Below are positions 52,922 to 62,000 of a stretch of DNA of 64,000 nucleotides, one piece after another. The stretch is from the NCBI RefSeq assembly GCF_022347765.1, contig NZ_JAKRFZ010000002.1:434001-498000 (forward strand), written 5' to 3'. A program made the position numbers and the translations under genes. The notes below the pieces were generated by a model. The model did no database searches, was not told the origin of the DNA, and worked only from the letters and a program-made list of their open reading frames with translations. Every line of letters starts with the position of its first letter. The first letter of the stretch is position 1. The DNA comes from Pseudoalteromonas sp. OOF1S-7. GTDB lineage: Bacteria > Pseudomonadota > Gammaproteobacteria > Enterobacterales > Alteromonadaceae.

Positions 52922-55900
52922 TTACTGTTTAACACAATACAGTCGTGCATTTAGCGTACAACTGTAATTTCTATTTGCAACCCATACGGAAGAAGTTGCT
53001 CCTGCAACCCCCGTCATAGCTCCCTCGTAGCTATATACATCGTAAGGCCTGTCACTGGTCCAGCCTCCACATGCATTCCAGTGAATCGAGTTTCCTTGAG
53101 AATTCATATTTGTCCACACACGAGCTCCCGATACATCGTTTCCTTTTTCATCATATATAATACCTGCGAGCAGGGGGGAAGCACTGGCTTTCCATAAATC
53201 CGAACCGCTATTGGCAACCAAATCTCCATTTATATTATATACACTTGCTGAGCTACTTACTTTGTCATACGACACGTTCAGTAATGCTTTATAAGTGCCC
53301 GACGGGACCTTTGACTCTGCACTATTTGCCAATGCATTACAAATACTGTCTGCACCCCTTGTTCCTCCCAGGTCACCGGTGTGCTGAGTACTTGTAACAA
53401 AGATTACATTTTTAACACTCGATGAATTACCTTTAAGTAATAAAGACCAGCGTTCGGAATCCAGAATTGGCGATTTTTCAGAGCTTGATGCTGTGATCTC
53501 CTGACTTGCTACATAGAGACTGTTGCTTAACTCCACACGTGCAACTTCACCAATGTGATAGGTATGCTCCGGTGCCCAGGCAAGCTTAGAAGGCGTAAAC
53601 TTAAGCACTGATGACAGGGCTGTCAGCATATCAGCCTGATCCGCTTTACTCGCCAATGCAGTATCAACGTCACTTTGGTTTGCCTTTGCAGCCAGTGCCG
53701 TATCCACATCGCTTTGGTTTGCCTTGGCCGACAGCGCGGTATCCACATCGCTTTGGTTTGCCTTAGCAGCGAGCGCGGTATCCACATCGCGTTGGTTTGC
53801 CTTAGCAACCAGCGCGGTATCCACATCACTTTGATTTGCCTTAGCAGCCAGCGCAGTATCCACATCGCTTCGATTTGCCTTAGCAGCGAGCGCGGTATCC
53901 ACATCACTTTGATTTGCCTTAGCAGCGAGCGCAGTATCCACATCGCTTCGATTTGCCTTAGCAGCGAGCGCGGTATCCACATCACCTTGATTTGCCTTAG
54001 CAGCGAGCGCGGTATCCACATCACTTTGATTTGCCTTAGCAGCGAGCGCGGTATCAACACCGCTTTGGTCTGCCTTTACAGCCAGAGCTTGATTTACTTG
54101 TGATTCCGTAACATAACTGGCCAACATTTGCGCCACATCAGAGCTGAGCGCAAACGATTCAAAATCAGGTAACTCAGTACGTTTAACAAGCTGTTCAACG
54201 TCGTAGTCCACTCCCTGAGCTAATATGGACCATGGCTGTTGTATGTTACCTTCAGAGTCGAGCGGTGGAACACCAATGACTTCCTGAGTCGCTATAAAGG
54301 CGCTGCCCATATAGTTAATCACGTCTCCTGTCAGGTACTCTGTGGTCAACAGATAACCTGCAGCAATGAAGTTAATACCCGTTGCTCCTTTAGCGACCAG
54401 CAGGTGCCAGCGCTGTGTATCTTGTTCCGGAGACACATTATCACCATCAGTTTCCACAATGGCGACTGATGCTATATATGCACTGCCCTGGAAAGTAACG
54501 ACATCATCAATTTGATAACCTGATTGTGCATTCCAAACACCTCGTGCTTGTAACCCTTTTTCTCCAGGTGCGCCATCCTTACCCGGGGCACCGTCAACGC
54601 CATCTTTACCTGGAGCACCATCTTTACCTGGAGCACCATCTTTACCTGGAGCACCATCTTTACCTGGAGCACCATCTTTACCTGGAGCACCATCTTTCCC
54701 GGGCGCACCATTCTCACCAGGGGCACCGTCAACACCATCTTTACCTGGTGCGCCATCTTTACCATCCAGTCCATCTTTACCCGGCATACCTGAGCCAACG
54801 CCGGCAAACAACGATAACCAGTCGTTGGACAGTGCGGGGGCAGGGTTTACAGTGCCAGACTCCTGAGTCGCCAGAATATCTGCACGAGCAACATACGCCA
54901 GTCCTTCATGTACTACTACGTCATCCGTGCTGTAGGCTGATTCAGCTGACCACGTTCCTTTTACCGTTAGGCCCCGGTCACCCTTGTCACCCTTTTCACC
55001 TTTGTCACCCTGATCACCTTTTTCGCCGCGCTCACCTTGCTCACCTCGGTCACCTTTGTCGCCCTTTTCTCCTTTGTCACCCTGATCACCTTTTTCGCCG
55101 CGTTCGCCTTGTTCACCTCGATCACCTTTGTCACCCTGATCGCCCTTGTCACCTTTATCGCCTTTTTCGCCGCGTTCGCCGTTTTGGCCATCAATACCGT
55201 CCTGACCGTCCTGACCGTCTTTGCCATCCTTACCGTCAAGACCATCTTTACCTGGCATGCCAGATCCAACACCGGCAAACAGCGACAACCAGTCATTAGA
55301 AACAGATGGCGCATCATTGACCGAACCAGACTCCTGAGTACCACTAATATTTACCCGGGCAACATAGGCCAGTCCTTCATAAACAACAACATCATCCATG
55401 TTGTAAGCAGATTCAGAAGACCAGCTGCCTTTAATGGTCAGGCCACGATCACCTTTCTCACCTTTTTCACCTTGCTCACCTTGGTCGCCTTTTTCACCTT
55501 TTTCACCCCGGTTACCCTGGTCACCTTTCTCACCTCGATCACCTTTTTCACCTTGATCACCTTTAACACCCGGGTCCCCCTTCAAACCGGGATCTCCTTT
55601 CTCGCCTCGGTCTCCTTTCTCACCCTGGTCGCCTTTGGCACCCTGATCACCTTTCTCGCCAGTGTCTCCTTTCTCACCTCGGTCGCCTTTTTCTCCATCG
55701 ACGCCATCACGACCATCCGTGCCATTTTTTCCATCAGCCCCGGCTTCACCTTGCTCGCCTTTTGCAACCAATTGCAACCATTGTGCAGCAACATCCGGCG
55801 ATGGATTGGCGTCTCCCCCCGCTTCAACAGCAGCAACATCAGCAATAGCGATATAAGCACTGCCGTTAAAACTGACTAAGTCATCAACAACGTAAGCCGC

Positions 55901-56617
55901 AAGTTCTGTCCATGCACCTTTAACCTGGAGGCCTTTGTCTCCTTTTTCACCATCGGCACCTTGCTCACCTTTTTCGCCTTGCTCACCTTTTTCACCTTGC
56001 TCGCCTTTTTCACCTTGGTCTCCTTTTTCGCCCTTAGCCCCATCAAGGCCATTTGCACCAGGAGCGCCATCTTGGCCATCAGCGCCATCTTTACCGTCCG
56101 CGCCATCATTACCATCGACACCATCACGACCATCAGCTCCAGGCTCACCTTTCAGGCCAACTGTAGAACCAACCCACTCGCCGTTCTCATTAATCACCGG
56201 GATCCCTGCAACGGAAACTTGTGTCGCATCAACTGCACCTTGCACAGACCCTGATACTTCGGCGTAATACGCGCTGGGTACTGTATCAATACGCAACCGA
56301 GGGGACATTTCAATATCGTCACCCACTTTGATACCCAACTCCAGTTCTGTGTTTTGGAATATTGCGGCATCAATATCGTTGTTTTCCCCGAGACGGACAC
56401 TATATTGACCGTCTACGACTTGAACTTCTCTGATTTCCTGCCAGAGGCTTTGTTCATTTGCATAAAGTGTAAATGTTATGGTCAGAGTATCGTTGACGAC
56501 TTCTTGTGTGTTCGAGTTAGTCAACGTACCTTGGTGATTTAATTGTGCTGAAATTGCAGGCATAGATATAGCACTGGCAGCCGCAATAATTGCGGCTAAC
56601 GCATTAACTTTAAACAT
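52922..56617 (-). CDS. surface collagen-like protein with binding modules and DUF1554-like end
   Basis: A 1231-residue exported protein (signal to about residue 24). After a beta-domain (25-150) come four Gly-X-Y blocks (about 151-231, 290-390, 455-550, 615-690) rich in GEKGD, GDRGE and GAPGKDG. Each is followed by a 60-residue module of the type GxWxxxxxYxxDDVVxxxGxAYVA, like carbohydrate-binding type 5/12. A run of 12 repeats of 13 residues ([13 protein letters not shown] type) covers about 847-1002, then another module and a 165-residue C-terminal domain with Cys residues ([20 protein letters not shown], later WNACGGWTS), like DUF1554. Likely a trimeric surface fibre or adhesin. The preceding lipoprotein gene ends 16 bp upstream. 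Confidence 0.88.
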   Translation of the reverse strand: MFKVNALAAIIAAASAISMPAISAQLNHQGTLTNSNTQEVVNDTLTITFTLYANEQSLWQEIREVQVVDGQYSVRLGENNDIDAAIFQNTELELGIKVGDDIEMSPRLRIDTVPSAYYAEVSGSVQGAVDATQVSVAGIPVINENGEWVGSTVGLKGEPGADGRDGVDGNDGADGKDGADGQDGAPGANGLDGAKGEKGDQGEKGEQGEKGEQGEKGEQGADGEKGDKGLQVKGAWTELAAYVVDDLVSFNGSAYIAIADVAAVEAGGDANPSPDVAAQWLQLVAKGEQGEAGADGKNGTDGRDGVDGEKGDRGEKGDTGEKGDQGAKGDQGEKGDRGEKGDPGLKGDPGVKGDQGEKGDRGEKGDQGNRGEKGEKGDQGEQGEKGEKGDRGLTIKGSWSSESAYNMDDVVVYEGLAYVARVNISGTQESGSVNDAPSVSNDWLSLFAGVGSGMPGKDGLDGKDGKDGQDGQDGIDGQNGERGEKGDKGDKGDQGDKGDRGEQGERGEKGDQGDKGEKGDKGDRGEQGERGEKGDQGDKGEKGDKGDRGLTVKGTWSAESAYSTDDVVVHEGLAYVARADILATQESGTVNPAPALSNDWLSLFAGVGSGMPGKDGLDGKDGAPGKDGVDGAPGENGAPGKDGAPGKDGAPGKDGAPGKDGAPGKDGAPGKDGVDGAPGKDGAPGEKGLQARGVWNAQSGYQIDDVVTFQGSAYIASVAIVETDGDNVSPEQDTQRWHLLVAKGATGINFIAAGYLLTTEYLTGDVINYMGSAFIATQEVIGVPPLDSEGNIQQPWSILAQGVDYDVEQLVKRTELPDFESFALSSDVAQMLASYVTESQVNQALAVKADQSGVDTALAAKANQSDVDTALAAKANQGDVDTALAAKANRSDVDTALAAKANQSDVDTALAAKANRSDVDTALAAKANQSDVDTALVAKANQRDVDTALAAKANQSDVDTALSAKANQSDVDTALAAKANQSDVDTALASKADQADMLTALSSVLKFTPSKLAWAPEHTYHIGEVARVELSNSLYVASQEITASSSEKSPILDSERWSLLLKGNSSSVKNVIFVTSTQHTGDLGGTRGADSICNALANSAESKVPSGTYKALLNVSYDKVSSSASVYNINGDLVANSGSDLWKASASPLLAGIIYDEKGNDVSGARVWTNMNSQGNSIHWNACGGWTSDRPYDVYSYEGAMTGVAGATSSVWVANRNYSCTLNARLYCVKQ
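53613..54075 (-). repeat. 12 tandem 39-bp units coding a 13-residue repeat
   Basis: Units of the type [13 protein letters not shown] recur every 39 bp. Near-identical neighbours (variants NRSDV, NQGDV, NQRDV) show recent amplification. The repeat probably forms a helical stalk between the collagen part and the C-terminal domain. Confidence 0.85.
54598..54705 (-). repeat. 18-bp tandem units coding GAPGKD repeats
   Basis: About six near-identical 18-bp units (plus-strand reading CATCTTTACCTGGAGCAC) code Gly-Ala-Pro-Gly-Lys-Asp. Identity at silent sites points to recent expansion or contraction, so the length may vary between strains. Confidence 0.8.
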
Positions 56618-56633
56618 AATTTCCCTTATAAAG

Positions 56634-56960
56634 TTAGTCTAGAGCGGTTTGAGCATTGTCTAATTGGAAGTTGTTGGAACTTGCTTTCTGCGTCACGATG
56701 ACCGTCGAGGCTTTTAGATCGTGACGTCCAGAAGAAGTGCTTTGTATTACGGGCTGAGCTTGTGTCGCTTGGGACACAGTATGTATTGCTTTACCGGGGG
56801 TAGGATCCGGTTTGGGCTCTGGCTTAGGTGTGACAGGCTGGTCAGTACTGGTATTATTTTCACCGGCTTGTGTTTTATCTTCACTGCCTCCTGAGCCACA
56901 TGCTGAAAGCGACGCTGCCATAACAATCGCAAACATCCATGAAGGTATATCCTTAGTCAT
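56634..56960 (-). CDS. small lipoprotein preceding the collagen-like gene
   Basis: A 108-residue lipoprotein (lipobox LSAC, Cys near residue 21) after a good AGGAAGAAG. A Gly/Ser-rich stretch and a Pro-Lys linker ([12 protein letters not shown]) precede a short polar tail with no known domain. It is 16 bp upstream of the collagen-like gene and most likely co-transcribed; it may anchor or help to secrete that protein, which is inference. Confidence 0.75.
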   Translation of the reverse strand: MTKDIPSWMFAIVMAASLSACGSGGSEDKTQAGENNTSTDQPVTPKPEPKPDPTPGKAIHTVSQATQAQPVIQSTSSGRHDLKASTVIVTQKASSNNFQLDNAQTALD

Positions 56961-57115
56961 TTTCTTCTTCCTGAATTATGTATTATTATTGATATTGGAA
57001 CTATTGCAGGTCCAAATAGCAAAGCAAGTCTATCAAGTCCTATTATTCCAAACAACATTTTTTTCTTTTTTTACAAAAACTTAATGGGAACATTCCTTCC
57101 CAATCCGGCCTACTA

Positions 57116-58786
57116 TTAAAGCGCAGACTGCTGTTCCAGTTTCTTTTGAGCTACGACCTTTATCTCCTGAGCACGAATTTGCTCAGGATAGAATGCTAAA
57201 AGGTCATCCAGCTTACGCACCGCGCCTGCATAGTCCTGGTTTTGCACCATCAGTTCGGCTGCCGCAAGAAGCCCGCTTGTATGGTATGGATACAATGATA
57301 AAAAGCGTTCAAGTGCCTGCAATGCTTGCTCGTTATCTTTGTGCAAATGCCGCTGAAGTATGTAGTAGTCAAACAATGCTTTGCTGTCGTAAGGGTTTAG
57401 TGCGAGGCTACGTTGTATATATAACTGATTGCCAGATATATATCCGATGTGGGCATAGTAACTAGCCAAATGGTTCGATGCAAAAAAGCCCGTATATGAA
57501 GCGATAAATAAAGGTAAATATTTAAACCTGATACGCTGTTTTACTGGTGTATCTTCTCCGGCTAATTCCTTATTTCTGTATAATACAAACGAAAACAAAA
57601 GTGTCGCAAAAAATAGACTTCCGGGAGTCAAAAAAAGTGCAGTAAACATTGAGTGGAACAAAGCAGAAATCACAGCAACCAGTAACCATCGATCAGTCTG
57701 ATTTCCTTTGTAAGCATTCACCATTGATTTAAATAGTATCAAGGCAAGTATCGCAGCAAAAATTAGCCCTCCAGGCCAACCCGTTTCACTGAAAAACTTC
57801 AGTACTATGTTGTGTGGCGTTTTTAGAACTAAGTCTTCTCCCACCATGGGAGAGACAGCATCGGTCCCAAGCTTTGCATATTTAGGATGAATATACTCAA
57901 AATTATTGACGCCAACACCCAGTGGTTTATCAAGGATCATATCAATCGTATTGACAAATAGCTCCCCTCGTCCAGTTTCCAGGTTTTTTATGCTCTCAAT
58001 CTTGTGACTCAGCCTTCCACCTAAATAACTATCTACCTGGCTGTATGCAATGCTGCCAGCAAGCAAACTGGCTGTGATAGTAAGGTAGGTAAATGCCCGG
58101 CGTTTGAGTTTACCCAAAATAAGCAAAAACAACACCGTCTCGCCCAGCAATAAACCTAATATCGTACCGCGTGTACCCGCTTCCAATAACGCACAAATAC
58201 AAATAATAAACGAGATGAAACCACAAACAGACCGAGCGTTTAGCCTACCCTGATACAAGATAGCAGCAACGAGCACAGGCAACCAAATATTTAAAACCTG
58301 CCCTAGATTATTGATAAACCCAAATGAAGAAAATGCTGTTGCGTGAATCACATCGTAATCATTTACCCGAGATTCAATGTAAATTAACGAAAAAACTGCG
58401 GAAGAAAAGATAACGCTATCGAACAATAGCTTGACACCACTCTTTTGCCATACGCACTTTAGCAGAATGTATGAGGCTAATACACACCCCGTAAAGCGGA
58501 GAATAAGCACCGTTCCTTCATAATGGTTGACCGCATGCAGCAATGAAGCAAACATCAGGAGCAATAATCCAATACACAGGCTACCTAGTGGGGTAATGTC
58601 AATATCGACCTTTTGAATAACAGCATAAGCCAGCAATATACCAACAAAGACATCAAATACAATCCACTTAGGGACATCAAACTGATTATAAAAAACATCC
58701 CAGGAAACTGACGATATCAACATTGAGATTAGAATAATTAAGGCGCTAACCCAGCGGACGTTGAGGCACATTCCATTACTTCGCAA
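57116..58786 (-). CDS. O-antigen ligase/oligosaccharyltransferase-like membrane protein
   Basis: A 556-residue polytopic inner-membrane protein with about 11 spans and, at the C-terminus, a TPR-like helical part (QALQALERFLSLYPYHTSGL, then YAGAVRKLDDLLAFYPEQ). The periplasmic loop with TPHNIVLKFFSETGWPGG and the GTRGTILGLL segment are landmarks of the Wzy/WaaL/PglL superfamily. Members move lipid-linked glycans to lipid A core or, in the PglL branch, to protein Ser/Thr. The start may be TTG 58786 (behind GGAGTG) or ATG 58771. Its place behind the collagen-like operon suggests a glycosylation partner. Confidence 0.8.
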   Translation of the reverse strand: MRSNGMCLNVRWVSALIILISMLISSVSWDVFYNQFDVPKWIVFDVFVGILLAYAVIQKVDIDITPLGSLCIGLLLLMFASLLHAVNHYEGTVLILRFTGCVLASYILLKCVWQKSGVKLLFDSVIFSSAVFSLIYIESRVNDYDVIHATAFSSFGFINNLGQVLNIWLPVLVAAILYQGRLNARSVCGFISFIICICALLEAGTRGTILGLLLGETVLFLLILGKLKRRAFTYLTITASLLAGSIAYSQVDSYLGGRLSHKIESIKNLETGRGELFVNTIDMILDKPLGVGVNNFEYIHPKYAKLGTDAVSPMVGEDLVLKTPHNIVLKFFSETGWPGGLIFAAILALILFKSMVNAYKGNQTDRWLLVAVISALFHSMFTALFLTPGSLFFATLLFSFVLYRNKELAGEDTPVKQRIRFKYLPLFIASYTGFFASNHLASYYAHIGYISGNQLYIQRSLALNPYDSKALFDYYILQRHLHKDNEQALQALERFLSLYPYHTSGLLAAAELMVQNQDYAGAVRKLDDLLAFYPEQIRAQEIKVVAQKKLEQQSAL

Positions 58787-59013
58787 AATTACACTCCATT
58801 TCTACAGTCGACCAAGTCAAGATCGCATTGGTTGTATAGGATATCTGTAGATTATACCGGTACTTATCGAAGGGGACTCTAACACAGTAGCAAGTTGAAA
58901 TGTATATCTATGAACTACCGAATGTAAAATTCATGGTTCGATTAAGGCGCACAAAGCACAAGCCGGGGGCTAATAGCAAGCCTTGTTCTTACTTTGCTTT
59001 ATAAAAGTGAGAT

Positions 59014-59044
59014 ACCGGGGTTGGACTGACAGGCCAACCCCGGT
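59014..59044 (-). terminator. hairpin downstream of the cadherin-like gene
   Basis: ACCGGGGTTGG (59014-59024) pairs with CCAACCCCGGT (59034-59044). It lies just past the stop of the minus-strand gene; the T run is weak, so it is a hairpin of probable terminating function. Confidence 0.6.
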
Positions 59045-59059
59045 CGAGTCGACGCAGGA

Positions 59060-62000
59060 TCAGAACCTCAGGCTGATCCCGGCAGATATTTCATTAATGG
59101 TATTTTCACTGACGTTATAGTAGCTGTAATTCACGTTAATTGTGGTATTTTCCAGAACATCATACCCCAGTGTTATCCCACCATAGGCACTGGTCCCCTC
59201 TTTTTCATACTGCAATAAATGCTTGTTATCCCGTGTACTGTCAATTTGATATTTCCAATCAAAAGCTCCCAGGAACAAGGCAGCACTAAAGCGTTCATAA
59301 CGTAACAGCTCATAACCGGTTTGCAATGCAAAGCCCTCTGGTAATACTGGAGTCGCTCGTGCAACCAACTCATGTATTGTTTCTGGCGTCAGAGACTGAC
59401 CAGTTAACGCAAGACGTCCCTGGCCCAAATCAATATAACGAAGCCCAACTTCCCACTTTGGCATAAGCTCATAATAAGCGCCAACCGACCAGGACTCACT
59501 GCTGTCATCAACCGACCCAACGGTCAATCCGCCAACGGAAGCCGGAGCCTGATAATCAGCTTCAGCCTGACCGACTGTTGCCTCGACGCGCCATTGCTCT
59601 GCCAATACCGGATTTACCAACAAGCAACTCGTGCTTAGCAGCGTATATGCTGGCAACTTACTTCTATTACGACGACGTAAAATTAATGCCGACATCATTA
59701 TCACTAATAATCCTCCCAGACCACCCGAAGATGTATTTTCAACGCCCACAGTTTGATAAGCAGAAACCGTTACTTTGACGATACCCTTGCTGAGCGCGCC
59801 TTTGCTGTCTCTCACCTGATACACAATGACATCTTCCCCAGAGAAACCCACTTTCGGCTCATAGGTCAGCGTGCCATCTATGTTCACCGTTGCTTTGCCA
59901 TGTGTTGCCACCGCACTGATAAGGAACAGTTCGTCTCCATCCGCATCGGTATCGTTTGCAAGTACATCCAACACCAGGCTTGTTCTATCATCCGTTGAAG
60001 CCACATCCAGCGTTGCGGTTGGCGCTTTGTTAACGGTCAGGTTGACAATAGCCTGACTGTTAGACGTCCCTCCTTCACCATCTGAAATACTATACTGGAT
60101 GGTTGCAACACCCACGAAAGTAGCAGGTGGGGTATAAATCAGCTTATTGTCCACAATACGCACTGAACCAAAATCAACGGTAGCACCGGTAATCGTCAAG
60201 GCATTGCCATCTGCATCGGTATCGTTTTCCAACACATCTATGGTAATCTGCTGGCCCGCCGCAATGGTAACTTCATCTGCCACAGCAATGGGTAAAGTGT
60301 TACTGGTTCTTGGAACCGCAATACCACCCGGGTCCACCACGCTGCGGTTGGCAATGCCATCGTCATCATTAGGACCTCCATCTACAATTTGTAGCTGAAC
60401 ACACCAGTCGCCTTCGCTCACTCCATCAGTCCACTCATTACTACCTGGAGGCGGGCAGTAACCAGGTTCTCCTGTCGCTGACAATATCGCGTTGCCATCT
60501 GCGACCACAAAGTCGACCCACTCATCATTTTTAAGTTTACGGTAGACCGCATTTGCTGGAATGGGCCTGCGCTGAGGTATAACTATGGTGTACGTATCGC
60601 CTGCCTGTGGCAGCCCTGTGGCAATAAAGTCAAACAACCCACCGATGTTGATAGCATCTCCATCTCCCGGCAACTCATCTTCAAGTAGCTGAACACCACC
60701 GGTGGAATTCTGTGCCACGGTGGCACCTTTACGCAAACAGACACCCGGTTCACCTTCAACCAGGAATTGAGCTGACTCAGCAGCTTGCTCCTGCATCACG
60801 TTACATTCAGTGATGGCGTCCTGGAAGTCAGGTATACCATCATCATCGGAGTCAGCATAGCCTTCTTCGTCATCAGGAATTAAATCACCGTCGGTATCCA
60901 CCTGCGTCAGAGTCTGTAGCTCAGCAACCACCTCCAGATAGATATCTCTTCTGGAAGACAGACTGGGCTGAGCATCATCTGTCGCTGTCACAGTCAACTG
61001 ATAAATTCCCTCAGTGAGTTCTGAGGTACTAAATACAAAGGTATTTTCGTCTGTACTCTGATTAGTCAACGCATTATCAACAGAATTCCAGCTTAACGTC
61101 ACGTTATCCTGAGGGTTTGCATCCCTAGCGGTTGCGGTCACAGTGACCAGCTCATCATTGATAGTCAGAAGCGAGCGCGTTTCACCGGCTTGTGTCACTT
61201 TGACAGAGACTTTAGGCGCTACATTTTCTTCAACAATAGTCACTGTGGTGGACGATTTGGCACCTCGATTCAGAGAATCTGCCAACGTGATCACAATGTT
61301 CTCGTTACCTTCTATGACGCCATCGCCAAACACGTTAAAGTTAATCTGGGCAGACGTACCTGACTCAATCACCACCTGACCGTCAATTAAATCATGATCT
61401 GCGGTATCGGCAGTGCCCGAAACAGTATAAGGAATGGTCACCGGATAGCTTGGTGCCGGACCATTGAGGAATACACTAACTGTGTGGCTCTGCTCCTCAG
61501 CCACTTCACTGTTTTTCTCCAATGAGATAAGCGGATTCACAAACACATTTTGTGTTGCAATAGATTGTAATCCCTGACTATCTGTTGCCTGCCAATATAC
61601 AAAGTGCGTTCCAGGTGCAAACAGGGTTCTACCATCAACAAGGGATACGGCGATGGTATTACCACTGCCATCCACTGCCGTTGCAGTACCCAGTGCCACT
61701 TTGGTAAACAAGCCCGTTGCATTGGCTGTTACATCAGCTGGGGCAGTGATAACAGGGAGCGTATTCGCTGGCGCCGAGTTAATTTGCAGCTGAGCTGTGG
61801 CCTTACTACGTGCTTTTTGGCTGTCTTCTATCAGGTAATCAATGACAATTAAACCTTGGGTATCCGCCTGAGCTACGTAAGACACTGTATCATTTACAAT
61901 TGAAGCTGTGCCCACCGAGGCCTTGGCACCAACAATCCTCAGCACATCTCCCGCATCAGCGTCAGTGTCATTGGCCAGGACATCTAGAATGTAGGTATTG

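Noticed and set aside
53675..54103. Repetitive plus-strand open frame across the 13-residue repeats
   Set aside because: It is the reverse reading of tandem repeats of the collagen-like gene; low-complexity repeats keep other frames open by chance.
54526..55299. His/Leu-rich plus-strand frame opposite the collagen blocks
   Set aside because: It mirrors the Gly-X-Y codons and has no start signal, so it is an artefact of the biased sequence.
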